Source: Flavobacterium sp. UBA7680 (GTDB taxonomy: Bacteria > Bacteroidota > Bacteroidia > Flavobacteriales > Flavobacteriaceae). From it: a DNA stretch of 64,000 nt. The stretch spans positions 44,430-108,429 of the forward strand of contig NZ_DLHA01000036.1 in assembly GCF_002482975.1 (NCBI RefSeq), read 5' to 3'. Position 1 is the stretch's first letter. Each line of letters starts with the position of its first letter. Shown here piece after piece: positions 7,295 to 15,520 of this stretch. The notes beneath the pieces are model-generated. The model did not search any database. It was not told the origin of the DNA and saw only the letters and a list, made by a program, of their open reading frames with translations. Both the position numbers and the translations under genes were made by a program.

Positions 7295-9205
7295 ATGAAA
7301 GAAAGAAGAAATGATAAGTATTCTTGCGGAAGCAATAAAAAATACAAAAATTGTTGTTTAGAAAAAAACAAGATAATAAATAATACAACTCCAATATTAC
7401 CTCCTATTTATCAATTAATTATTCATAAATTTATTAGCGAACAACACATTGATGTTGATAAAGAATTAAAAAAATACGAAACCGAAATATACAATTCTAT
7501 TTCATTTTCTAAGAAAAGTAATCCCGATATTTTAAAAGATTATATAAGAGTAACTGAAACCTTAATGAGAAATATCTCTTCACAATACTCTACCTATGAA
7601 TTATTATTTTGGTCTAGACGATTAGCACCATTAAATATTTTTGAGATTTCAGAACTTTCAGTAATGTTATATAGAGATGTTCAAAGTTTGTGTTTTTATA
7701 AATATGGAATAAGTGAAGAAAATATTCTTATTGGTGCAAATCATTCTGTACACCCAAATAGCATGGAACAATATAATGATTTACAATACCTTGTAGTTTT
7801 AGACAAACTTAAAAATGAAAATTTACCTGAAAGTATTTACAAAGTGATCTCTGATGTTATTAGAATAGAAATCTTAAGCTATTTATATATACGAGCAACA
7901 CAATTTTATAGAATAGCTAATAAAGGAGGCACTATAATTTTCGATAATATTAATAGAAAAATTATGTCTGCCCCTAATAAAGATATTGAATTTCTTATTG
8001 ACATGTATGATGAGAGGCTTATAAATTCAAATATTTTTTCACGAATAGGGGCTTATGTTGACACTACTTTTAGCATAGAAAACGATGGGTTTTGTCCTCA
8101 TTTTCAATTGAATGTAGATCATAAAATAAAAACAAAATTTTTTAATTTTAAGAATACCGAATATTCAAAAATATTTAAAACAGAAAATGACAAAATTGAA
8201 ATTGCAACTAACTATTTATTAGGAGCAAACAACATTATTAATATTTATGATTTCTTAATTTTGTTTGAAAAAGAGTTTGAAGATTTTTATTCATTCGCAG
8301 TTGTAGACTTTATATTATTTCTTGCATATTTAGGAAACAAAGTCTTAAGTGACATTTCAATTAATTTTGAATCACAATTTCAAATTTTAAATAGAGCATA
8401 TATAATAGCTAAATTTAATATTGATGAATTTAGTAAAGATTTTGAACAAAAATATATAGAAATTCATCGAGTCATTTTTAAAACAGAAATTGACCATAAA
8501 ATAGAAGCAAATAAAATATTTCACACATTCTTGTTGCAAAAAGATAATAAAAATGATATTGACTTATGGACAAGAGGTCCAAAACGTTTTTTATATCAAT
8601 TATCTAATGAATTTATGGTCGTTGATTATTCCGGTTTAACAGAAATCATTTCATATATCGTAAAAGAAATTACTAGTGTTGATGGAAATATTGGTAATAG
8701 GAGGGCCATTTTTTTTGAAAACTCCTTAGAATCAGAAATAGAATCAATCTATACCAAAGAAAAAATGTGGATATGCAAAAATGAAATTACTTCTAATAAA
8801 TTTAAAAAGGAAATTGACGCTTCCTTTATTATTGATGATGTACTTTTTTTGATCGAAGCAAAAGCAATAAATGTTTCATTTGGTTTTGATAAAGGTGATG
8901 AAGTCGCAGTAAACTATAGAATAAATAAAATGAAAAGTGCCTTAAAGGAAGTAAATGAAAAGGCAAAATTCATACACAAATACAAGAATGACTTAGATAA
9001 AAAATTACCTGAAAATATAAAATATATTTGTCCCTTAGTTATATCAACAAATCCGGAATATATTTGGAGTTTAGACGAGAAAGATGAACTATTTATTTCT
9101 AAAGAATTAAAATTTCCAAGAATTATATCAATGCCAGACATCAAAAAGTTGCAAGAATTAGATTTATTAGAATTGAAGACTAAGAAATGGGTAATTAATT
9201 TATAA
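7295..9205 (+). CDS. SEC-C motif protein with C-terminal PD-(D/E)XK nuclease-like domain
   Basis: A 636-residue protein. Residues 6-21 (NDKYSCGSNKKYKNCC) are a SEC-C zinc motif, but the first Cys of the usual CxC is Tyr9, leaving three Cys (11, 20, 21). The middle (about 60-450) is a long helical region of unknown fold. The C-terminus carries a nuclease-like core: Glu481 in SLESEIES, then EIDASF (Asp508) and FLIEAKA (Glu521, Lys523), that is E...D...ExK as in restriction-like endonucleases. It lies 54 bases after the TIR ORF, so it may be in the same operon. No characterised homologue is recognised; a defence role is inferred from the context. Confidence 0.75.
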   Translation: MKERRNDKYSCGSNKKYKNCCLEKNKIINNTTPILPPIYQLIIHKFISEQHIDVDKELKKYETEIYNSISFSKKSNPDILKDYIRVTETLMRNISSQYSTYELLFWSRRLAPLNIFEISELSVMLYRDVQSLCFYKYGISEENILIGANHSVHPNSMEQYNDLQYLVVLDKLKNENLPESIYKVISDVIRIEILSYLYIRATQFYRIANKGGTIIFDNINRKIMSAPNKDIEFLIDMYDERLINSNIFSRIGAYVDTTFSIENDGFCPHFQLNVDHKIKTKFFNFKNTEYSKIFKTENDKIEIATNYLLGANNIINIYDFLILFEKEFEDFYSFAVVDFILFLAYLGNKVLSDISINFESQFQILNRAYIIAKFNIDEFSKDFEQKYIEIHRVIFKTEIDHKIEANKIFHTFLLQKDNKNDIDLWTRGPKRFLYQLSNEFMVVDYSGLTEIISYIVKEITSVDGNIGNRRAIFFENSLESEIESIYTKEKMWICKNEITSNKFKKEIDASFIIDDVLFLIEAKAINVSFGFDKGDEVAVNYRINKMKSALKEVNEKAKFIHKYKNDLDKKLPENIKYICPLVISTNPEYIWSLDEKDELFISKELKFPRIISMPDIKKLQELDLLELKTKKWVINL

Positions 9206-9329
9206 TCTATACACCTTGTTAACGTAAACACCACGTTTGTTCACTTACATACATATTAGTCAACAGTAAGGCCCTCTCGCTGACAGAGGGAATTGATCAT
9301 ATAATATATAGATTCAAAAGATTAAAAAA

Positions 9330-9869
9330 ATGAAAGATTTTTTAAAAGATTATGGAACATTAATAGGACCATTAATTGCTTTCACCCTAGGAGTAATTGC
9401 ATTGTATATAAAATTTTATATAGATAGACAAGTAGAGAATTGGAAAAGTAAAAAAAAAATGGCGAAACTGATTAAAATCATACAGTCATCAAAACCACCA
9501 TTAAAATATTATCCCTTGAAAAGTAAAGACAGGTTTTTCCATGCAGATCAAGCTAGAAATTTAACTAATGTCTCAATTTTTTATAAACGACTTGAAGTAA
9601 TTTTAGCTTTTATGGGAACAGTTGAAAATGATATTTTAACAAATTGTTCAGTTATCGAAATTCAACAGTTTCATGATCTAAAGTTTATAGTAACCCATCT
9701 AGCAACAGATGTAAATAAAGCAAAAAATAAACGTTTAATAGTTTCTAAAGAAGAAATATTAGATCGAGAAGATTTTAATGAAATTGATTTTTTAAGAATT
9801 CATGACTCATATAATCGCTTAATTATTGTCAGTAAAAATCCTGATAAAGAATTTAAATATATAGACTGA
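9330..9869 (+). CDS. single-pass membrane-anchored hypothetical protein
   Basis: A 179-residue protein with one N-terminal membrane helix (about residues 9-31, GTLIGPLIAFTLGVIALYIK) followed by a basic juxtamembrane segment ENWKSKKKMAKLIK and a mostly helical soluble part. No catalytic motif is apparent. It follows the nuclease-like gene by 124 bases, separated by a small ccctct/agaggg hairpin (9272-9290). It may be a membrane partner in the accessory island or an unrelated orphan. Confidence 0.6.
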   Translation: MKDFLKDYGTLIGPLIAFTLGVIALYIKFYIDRQVENWKSKKKMAKLIKIIQSSKPPLKYYPLKSKDRFFHADQARNLTNVSIFYKRLEVILAFMGTVENDILTNCSVIEIQQFHDLKFIVTHLATDVNKAKNKRLIVSKEEILDREDFNEIDFLRIHDSYNRLIIVSKNPDKEFKYID

Positions 9870-9915
9870 TAAAGTAAAAATTTTAGATTGTGTGTATGTC
9901 TTCATGTTCAAAAGC

Positions 9916-9932
9916 GCGGACTTGCAATCCGC
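9916..9932. repeat. small REP-like palindrome
   Basis: gcggacttgcaatccgc is a near-perfect palindrome inside a GC-richer patch in AT-rich DNA. It looks like the short REP-type hairpins scattered between genes in this window. Confidence 0.4.
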
Positions 9933-10069
9933 ATCCACAATAATAAGACATAATATTAACATTCAAAGCCCAAAAACCGAATTTCCGTGAGCACAGATTT
10001 CAATTCGCTCTAATAGGTTAATAGAAATTAACATTATGTAGATCAAGATTTCTTTTTCAAAACATTACA

Positions 10070-10471
10070 ATGACACAAAACAAACCATCCCATGAAGATA
10101 TTTATGAAAAGTTATCTTCCCTTTTTAATTTAAAGTTTAAAGCACAATTGAAAGATAGTCCAATTGTTTTTGATAACTTTCTACAAGTAAAAAATGTAGT
10201 TCTGGAAAATGAAAATTATGTAATTCTATTTAAAAGTGAGAAAGAAATTCTTAAATTTAAAAATAGAGAAGAATTCATAAATAGCTTTATCAGTTTTATA
10301 GATATCAAAATAAATGAGTTTAATGAAGAATTCGAAGAACTACAAAATTTTGAAAGAAGATCTATGGGAATTAAATATGATGAAAATGAAGTTTATGTGC
10401 GCCACGAAAATATTGGACATGGTATAATGAAATTGGATCAAATACGAAATAAATTATTAAGCCTAAGATAA
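10070..10471 (+). CDS. hypothetical protein, helical and charged
   Basis: A 133-residue soluble protein rich in Glu, Lys and Asn (EFNEEFEELQNFERRSMGIK). The compact pattern VILFKSEKEILKFKNREEFINSF suggests a small alpha/beta fold. No family is recognised. It is the last plus-strand gene of the accessory island and is followed by a good hairpin terminator. Confidence 0.6.
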   Translation: MTQNKPSHEDIYEKLSSLFNLKFKAQLKDSPIVFDNFLQVKNVVLENENYVILFKSEKEILKFKNREEFINSFISFIDIKINEFNEEFEELQNFERRSMGIKYDENEVYVRHENIGHGIMKLDQIRNKLLSLR

Positions 10472-10495
10472 AATTTAATTCCTCACAATTAAAAA

Positions 10496-10533
10496 AAATG
10501 CGCAAAAACTTTTAAAAAATCCTTTGCGCATTT
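10496..10533 (+). terminator. terminator after hypothetical gene
   Basis: Stem aaatgcgcaaa / tttgcgcattt with a long A/T loop, preceded by A-rich and followed by T-rich sequence. Confidence 0.65.
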
Positions 10534-10554
10534 CCTTTTATATTAAAAAAGAAA

Positions 10555-10620
10555 CTACTTCCCTAACAATTTCCCAAAATACTCAGTCATTTCTTTTTCA
10601 GCCTGAACCAAGCGCTTGCG
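10555..10620 (-). pseudogene. C-terminal gene remnant
   Basis: On the minus strand a 21-codon stretch reads RKRLVQAEKEMTEYFGKLLG K and stop. It is bounded upstream by a TAG at 10621-10623. It looks like a well-formed protein C-terminus rather than random AT-rich DNA. The parent gene is not present; this may be a leftover of a deletion. Confidence 0.3.
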
Positions 10621-10635
10621 CTAGCTGCAGAAAAT

Positions 10636-10968
10636 TTATAATATACCAGACTGTAAATAAACCTTATGCAAATCATCCAATAACTCCATTTCTTCTTCCG
10701 GCAGAAGCTGTAATGCAATTTCAAGTAAAGTCAATACATTAATATCTGTTTCTTTATGAAAAACGGCTAAACTTCTCGCTTCTTTATTCATTAGAACAAT
10801 ACTGGCTTTAAGCAAATCTGAAACTATTAGATTTAATTCGTTATAAGAAGAAACTTTTAGCGGTATTGTAAATGAAGTGTCTTCTTTATGTTCCAGTTTT
10901 AGTTTGGTGAAATAATTTCTTTTATTCATTAATTCTAACAATTCTTCGGCTCTTTCTTTATTTTTCAT
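10636..10968 (-). CDS. hypothetical small soluble protein
   Basis: A 110-residue protein without a signal peptide: a basic N-terminal helix (KNKERAEELLELMNKR), strands SFTIPLKVSSYNELNLIV, and a C-terminal acidic helix LLPEEEMELLDDLHKVYL. It is probably cytosolic. No family with known function is recognised. It stands alone between convergent and divergent neighbours. Confidence 0.6.
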   Translation of the reverse strand: MKNKERAEELLELMNKRNYFTKLKLEHKEDTSFTIPLKVSSYNELNLIVSDLLKASIVLMNKEARSLAVFHKETDINVLTLLEIALQLLPEEEMELLDDLHKVYLQSGIL

Positions 10969-11253
10969 TTCTATGATTTTTTTTCAAAACGAAATTAGAA
11001 ATAACAGATTATTTTTTAGAGATTGTAAACAATCGAGTGTATACAACCGAGTTTTAAAACCTAAAACTTACATGAATTATGTTTGTTTTTAGCTTTTCAA
11101 ATCATATTTTTTGGAATAAATACTATTGCAAAGAAATTTAAACAATTCAATCCTAGAGAATTGTCTTATATTGATATTTTCTAAACTTTTAGTGGCAAGA
11201 TATTGATTTTTAGCATGGTAAATTGGTTTTAATTAACTTATAACCATAACACT

Positions 11254-12654
11254 ATGAGAAAAAAATTTAAGAATGCAGCAAGATTAATTGTCGTTTTTAT
11301 GATTTTAGCCACTTGCACAAAGTGTCAGAAAGATGATGATTTAGGACAGGCAAATGATAAAACCCTTTTATCTGCCAAACAATGGTTTAAAAACTATGAA
11401 ACCGAAGGAAGTAATTATGCATTATTTCAGAATTTAGACTACAACTGGAGCGATGCAGCAATTACAAATTCAGAAGATGGGACAAAAACAATTATAGTTC
11501 CCATTAATGAAGTCAAAAAAGACCCCACAGAAAATTGGGAGCAAAAACTGTACATTTATAAACTGGCGGAAAATAATTACGAAGCCTCATTGATTGAAAT
11601 ATATCCTGATAAAAATAACACAGATCCAGATAGCTCGTTAATCGAAAGTGAAATTTTTACTGGTTATATAAGTGTTGGCGATCTCAAAAAAGGGTTTCTA
11701 AAAGTGGCTAAGTTTGAAAATGGTAAACTTGTAGAGAATGGTATTATTAACCTGCGTTCTAAAAATAAAACTGCTAAAGCCCCTTCAAATCAAGTTCCGT
11801 GTCCGGTAGGAACAGACTGTGATACAGATATACCCGGTGGAGGAACACCGTTAAAAGAGGTAGTTGTAAACAATAATTACCAAAACCCTGGCACAGGTTA
11901 TATTATAATATATAATAACAGTGGCGGCGGTTATACAGGTGACACTACTGGCGGATACACAAATCATGGAACTGGTACTGGTACAGGCGAAAGTGGAGAT
12001 AATGCAAATAACACAAATAATCCTTGTGATAAAATAAAAGCACAAATGCTAATTGTTAATATCACGGCCAAAATAGACGAATTAAAGAAAAAAACTAATT
12101 TAAAAGTTGAAACTGGATACTCACAAAGCAAACAGGGACCTTTTACAGCAATAACCGGAACTTCAAGCACAGATAATGCAGATAAGATGAATTTTCAGCC
12201 CGATTCGAATACAGTAGGATATATACATACTCATCTAGACCCTTATGATAAAGTAATGGCAAATAGAGACATAGACCCAGTAGAACCTATCAAAATATTT
12301 TCTCCTAAGGATGTGAGAATGTTTTTAATTTTGGTTCTTAATGCTAATCGATACAGCATCCCTATTAACGATGTTTATGGCACAATGGTATCCAGCACAG
12401 GAATTTATCAATTGAGATTTACAGGGAACATAGCTGATGTAAGTGTAAAAGGCAGCAGTATAACTTGGGATGAAGGCCTTGATAAAATTTACAAAGAAAT
12501 AATGAAAAAAAATAGTTTAGAGGAAGGGTTCTTAAAATTTTTAAATCAACAAATAGGAATTAACGGGATAGAATTGTATAAAATTGAAAACTCTGGAAAT
12601 TCCAAAAAAGTATTAGATAACACTGGAAAAGTAGCAACTATTAACTGTAATTAA
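11254..12654 (+). CDS. secreted lipoprotein with JAB-like metallopeptidase motif
   Basis: A 466-residue protein. A leader with ATCTKC suggests a lipoprotein. Residues about 35-185 are a conserved-looking domain, followed by a Gly/Thr/Asn-rich linker (about 195-260). The C-terminal domain has GYIHTHLD with His325 and His327, and FSPKDVRMF with Ser350 and Asp353, that is the HxH...SxxD order of JAB/JAMM zinc peptidases but with a longer gap than usual; activity is uncertain. Two DUF6705 lipoprotein genes follow, the first only 11 bases downstream, suggesting a common unit. Confidence 0.72.
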   Translation: MRKKFKNAARLIVVFMILATCTKCQKDDDLGQANDKTLLSAKQWFKNYETEGSNYALFQNLDYNWSDAAITNSEDGTKTIIVPINEVKKDPTENWEQKLYIYKLAENNYEASLIEIYPDKNNTDPDSSLIESEIFTGYISVGDLKKGFLKVAKFENGKLVENGIINLRSKNKTAKAPSNQVPCPVGTDCDTDIPGGGTPLKEVVVNNNYQNPGTGYIIIYNNSGGGYTGDTTGGYTNHGTGTGTGESGDNANNTNNPCDKIKAQMLIVNITAKIDELKKKTNLKVETGYSQSKQGPFTAITGTSSTDNADKMNFQPDSNTVGYIHTHLDPYDKVMANRDIDPVEPIKIFSPKDVRMFLILVLNANRYSIPINDVYGTMVSSTGIYQLRFTGNIADVSVKGSSITWDEGLDKIYKEIMKKNSLEEGFLKFLNQQIGINGIELYKIENSGNSKKVLDNTGKVATINCN

Positions 12655-12665
12655 AATAAACAAAC

Positions 12666-13241
12666 ATGAAAAAAATACTTATATTAGGATTGATAGTTCT
12701 TTCAGTAATATCCTGTAAAGCACAAACCATTGTACCTGTCGAAAAAGCTATAGATTATAGAAGAGCTGGAAATGGTATCCCAGACAATACCTACTTAAAA
12801 GATGTGAATAATTTGCTTGGAAAATATACAGGGACTTGGAAAGGTAGTTACGGGAGCAAAAACTATACTCTGTTCGTAACTAAATATACTTATACTTTTG
12901 AAAAAGTAACTTTTGATGAATTACGAATTCGCTATTTAATTACATCAAGTAATGGCACAATATTGGAAAATACTCAGAGTCTCCCGGATACCAATCCTTA
13001 TATCATTACTGGTTCTTATTTTGGTAAAGATTTAGCTGTTTACGCACTAGATTTTTCTGGTAAAAATACTAAATGTGGAAATGCAGGAACAGTATTTATT
13101 CGTATAAAAAATACAGCAAATACACTTATGTCATTTGGTTTTGAGCCAGATAAAATAGTGATTTCAGATCAAGATTGTCCTGGATTTAAAGCTGCAGAAC
13201 TTACTTTCCCTAAAGATGGTTTAATGTTGACTAAACAGTAG
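12666..13241 (+). CDS. DUF6705 family protein, copy 1
   Basis: A 191-residue secreted protein or lipoprotein (leader ending VISCKAQ). The opening after the leader and the stretch LLGKYTGTWKGSYGSKNYTL match the flavobacterial DUF6705 family, a small beta-rich domain resembling lipocalin-like GTWK proteins. It ends with FPKDGLMLTKQ, nearly the same as in the next gene. It starts 11 bases after the JAB-like gene and carries its own terminator. Function unknown. Confidence 0.8.
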   Translation: MKKILILGLIVLSVISCKAQTIVPVEKAIDYRRAGNGIPDNTYLKDVNNLLGKYTGTWKGSYGSKNYTLFVTKYTYTFEKVTFDELRIRYLITSSNGTILENTQSLPDTNPYIITGSYFGKDLAVYALDFSGKNTKCGNAGTVFIRIKNTANTLMSFGFEPDKIVISDQDCPGFKAAELTFPKDGLMLTKQ

Positions 13242-13250
13242 TTTATATCT

Positions 13251-13284
13251 AAAATCCTCAAGTAAAAAATACTTGAGGATTTTA
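13251..13284 (+). terminator. terminator of DUF6705 copy 1
   Basis: aaaatcctcaagta / tacttgaggatttt stem with a five-A loop and flanking T-run. A closely related hairpin follows the second copy. Confidence 0.8.
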
Positions 13285-13298
13285 TAAAAAATGAGCCT

Positions 13299-13865
13299 AT
13301 GAAAAAAATAATATTATTAGGTATTTTAATCATAACTAATATATCTTGTAAATCTCAAGTTCTGCCTCTGGAAAAATTAATTGACTATGTAAAAGTAGAT
13401 CAAGGTGCACCAGATCGAACAATGTATATCAAAGATGTTAATAATATAAGACAAAATTATCTTGGCGTATGGAAAGGATCGTATAATAACAAGAACTATG
13501 AAATATATTTTACCAATTATACTAATCATTTTATAATTGATGAAGATCAATTATTAATGCGCTATTTAATAACTGATTCTAATGGTAAAATTTTAGAAGA
13601 TACGCGATCATTACCTAATGACAGTCCGTTTATTGCAACAAGTCGGTATTATGAAAAATCATTTTTCGTTTTAACTTATCAAGGACGTCAAAGTGATTGT
13701 GGACAAGCAGGAGAGTTATTTATTGAAGCACAAAAAGGTACCAATTACAAAACCTTAAAATTATTTTTATCACCAAGACAAGGTTTTATAAATTCTCAGA
13801 CTTGCCCTAATGGTGCTGCAGTACAATTATTTCCTAAAGATGGCTTCATGCTAACCAAACAGTAA
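13299..13865 (+). CDS. DUF6705 family protein, copy 2
   Basis: A 188-residue paralogue of the preceding gene: same leader style (ISCKSQV), YIKDVNNIRQNYLGVWKGSY, MRYLITDSNGKILEDTRSLP, a Cys pair near CGQAGELFIEAQ, and the ending FPKDGFMLTKQ. The two copies are tandem and have related 3' hairpins, so gene and terminator were probably duplicated together. Function unknown. Confidence 0.8.
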   Translation: MKKIILLGILIITNISCKSQVLPLEKLIDYVKVDQGAPDRTMYIKDVNNIRQNYLGVWKGSYNNKNYEIYFTNYTNHFIIDEDQLLMRYLITDSNGKILEDTRSLPNDSPFIATSRYYEKSFFVLTYQGRQSDCGQAGELFIEAQKGTNYKTLKLFLSPRQGFINSQTCPNGAAVQLFPKDGFMLTKQ

Positions 13866-13871
13866 TTATTT

Positions 13872-13906
13872 ATAATTCTCAAGTAGAACAAATACTTGAG
13901 AATTAT
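13872..13906 (+). terminator. terminator of DUF6705 copy 2
   Basis: ataattctcaagta / tacttgagaattat stem with a seven-base loop. The core ctcaagta...tacttgag is shared with the hairpin at 13251. Confidence 0.75.
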
Positions 13907-13914
13907 ATTAAAAA

Positions 13915-14052
13915 ATGCGTTATAAAAAAATGAAACAAACTTTCAATAATTTCGAAATTGGATTATTGATTTGGCAAATCCTTATCTTAATAATTCTCTT
14001 ATTTATTTTGTATTTCTTATTTCTTCTTGTGAAATTTCTAAAAAGAAAATAG
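13915..14052 (+). CDS. 45-residue single-helix membrane protein
   Basis: Short ORF starting ATG 13915 (or ATG 13930), stop 14050-14052. The product has a polar start MRYKKMKQTFNNFEIG, one long membrane helix (about residues 17-39) and a basic end VKFLKRK. This layout of a small positive-inside membrane peptide is plausible as a real gene. Nothing more can be said about its function. Confidence 0.5.
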   Translation: MRYKKMKQTFNNFEIGLLIWQILILIILLFILYFLFLLVKFLKRK

Positions 14053-14086
14053 AAAATATTAGACCATAATGAGTTTTAATAAAAAA

Positions 14087-14116
14087 ACGGTGCAAATGTC
14101 TATGACTTTGCGCCAT
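14087..14116 (+). terminator. hairpin with conserved loop, copy 1
   Basis: ggtgcaaa / tttgcgcc stem around the loop tgtctatgac. A second hairpin at 18259-18290 has the same loop apart from one base. Confidence 0.6.
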
Positions 14117-14292
14117 TTTCATTTATATGAATTGAGATTTTCTAAAATTACGAAGTAAATTTTACCTCTGCTGGCGCGCGAATCTCATAGTTAAAACATA
14201 ATATAATAACTCACTAAATAAAAAACATTATTTTCGTTGGTAAAAATATCCCGTAAGAAAAATCTATATTTACAAAGCAAATTTATAGGAAG

Positions 14293-14703
14293 ATGAAAAT
14301 ACACACCACCAACTATTTTGATACTTTTATAGAAACAGCAGAAGACAGCAAAGTTTCTCACGGAACAAAACCACCAAGCAAAGACAAAAAAACAGTTGCA
14401 GAAATGCAATACGAGCTAATTAGCAAAAATCCGTATAAATATACCTCAGATGATGTTCTTTTTCAGGTATTTGCTGATCGGAATGATTTAACAAAAAGCG
14501 AATACGAAAAAGCCAGAGAAGATTTTTTTTCTAAAGGACAAGCTTGTTTTCGCGCCTCACCCCTCCCAAAAACATATGGTTTTGGAATTCATAATGACCA
14601 TAATGGAAAAATAGCCATTTTTGGCATGGAAACAGATGAATACCTAAAGTTTTTAAAAGATCCCAAAATCAAAAAAGTAAAAGCTATGAAATCTGCTCGA
14701 TGA
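14293..14703 (+). CDS. DUF6157 family protein
   Basis: A 136-residue cytosolic protein, full length for DUF6157. Characteristic parts are MKIHTTNYFDTFIETAEDS, KKTVAEMQYELISKNPYKYT, SDDVLFQVFADRNDLTKSEY, FFSKGQACFRASPLPKTYGF and the end KKVKAMKSAR. A possible -7 box TATATTTA lies at 14265-14272. The biochemical role is unknown. Confidence 0.9.
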   Translation: MKIHTTNYFDTFIETAEDSKVSHGTKPPSKDKKTVAEMQYELISKNPYKYTSDDVLFQVFADRNDLTKSEYEKAREDFFSKGQACFRASPLPKTYGFGIHNDHNGKIAIFGMETDEYLKFLKDPKIKKVKAMKSAR

Positions 14704-14799
14704 TTTTCCTGCTCGCGCTAGCGGCAGGCAATTGGATTCTGAAAAGTAGACTTGCAAAAAATCATGTAACTTTTTTTATATTTACAGAAAACAAAAAAA

Positions 14800-15003
14800 A
14801 TGATGACACTAATTGCGATTTTCTTTCCCTTTGCTTCTTTCTTTTTGAGAGGAAAAATATTAACTTCGATTATTTGTCTAATCTTGCAAATAACTTTAAT
14901 TGGCTGGATTCCTGCAGCAATTTGGGCTGTTATTTCTTTACAGAATTCAAGAGCTGATCAGCGTAATAAGAAACTAATAAGAGCAATAAAAACCAAATCT
15001 TAA
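14800..15003 (+). CDS. YqaE/Pmp3 family membrane protein
   Basis: A 67-residue protein with two membrane helices. It has the Pmp3 pattern of a first helix ending in FFLRGK, a second helix LILQITLIGWIPAAIWAVISL, and a charged tail. Pmp3/YqaE proteins affect membrane potential and salt or cold tolerance in other organisms. Start may be ATG 14800 or 14803. Confidence 0.88.
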   Translation: MMTLIAIFFPFASFFLRGKILTSIICLILQITLIGWIPAAIWAVISLQNSRADQRNKKLIRAIKTKS

Positions 15004-15032
15004 AAGAATAAAGATCAACAAAATCACGCCAC

Positions 15033-15130
15033 AACACATTCCATATTTTTTTCTTCCTCGCTGACGAATTGCTGCAAAGAAAATTTGCAGAAAACAAATC
15101 AAAATCAGCATCTTAATAAATAATTTATAA
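15033..15130 (-). pseudogene. 3' remnant of a DUF5995-like gene
   Basis: On the minus strand the end of this stretch reads FVSEEEKNMECVVA and stop. The DUF5995 gene at 15848-16633 ends MEEKNMECVTV, and 25 bases (15033-15057 and 15857-15881) are identical. The remnant and the intact gene bracket a block of about 800 bases, which suggests insertion or duplication at the 3' end of the gene. Confidence 0.5.
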
Positions 15131-15139
15131 CCTCATTTT

Positions 15140-15508
15140 GTGAAAAAAGTATATTTTTTTCTATTACTTGGCTCCCTTTCTCTTAAAGGTTTTTCTCAGG
15201 AATCGAATTGCGAAAAATTTAAAACTGGAAAATTTCTTTATACAGCCGAAGGACTTCCGGATATAATTGTAACCCGAACTAAAACAACCCAAACCGAAAC
15301 AATAAAAGAATCAAAAGACGAAATTGAAGGCTCAATTATTTGGAAATCCAATTGCAATTATGAATTCACTTTTACAAAATGTCCGAGACCCGAATTTTTA
15401 GGAAAAACCATATCTGTCGAATTATTTGATATAAATGGAAATAAAGCCAAAGGAAGAACTTTGTTTGAAGGAATTAGCCTTAATTTCAATTTAGAAAAAC
15501 TGGATTAA
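15140..15508 (+). CDS. hypothetical secreted protein
   Basis: A 122-residue protein starting at GTG 15140 with a signal peptide (LLLGSLSLKGFSQ). The mature part is beta-rich with Cys pairs (SNCEKF, KSNCNYEFTFTKCPRPEF). No family with known role is recognised. It lies in the block between the two 25-base direct repeats. Confidence 0.6.
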   Translation: MKKVYFFLLLGSLSLKGFSQESNCEKFKTGKFLYTAEGLPDIIVTRTKTTQTETIKESKDEIEGSIIWKSNCNYEFTFTKCPRPEFLGKTISVELFDINGNKAKGRTLFEGISLNFNLEKLD

Positions 15509-15520
15509 TCTCAATCCAAA

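Noticed and set aside
9272..9290. ccctct/agaggg hairpin after the nuclease-like gene
   Set aside because: Stem of only six pairs without a T-run; not called as a terminator.
6133..10471. CBASS, Pycsar or Thoeris operon
   Set aside because: Only the TIR effector type is seen; no CD-NTase, nucleotide cyclase or ThsA-like partner is encoded nearby.
10524..10742. Plus-strand 72-codon ORF
   Set aside because: It lies opposite the minus-strand gene 10636-10968 and the gene remnant at 10555-10620; no coding character.
14700..14957. 85-codon ORF overlapping the YqaE gene
   Set aside because: It is in another frame over a convincing Pmp3/YqaE gene, and its sequence is Asn/Phe/Cys-rich without a pattern.
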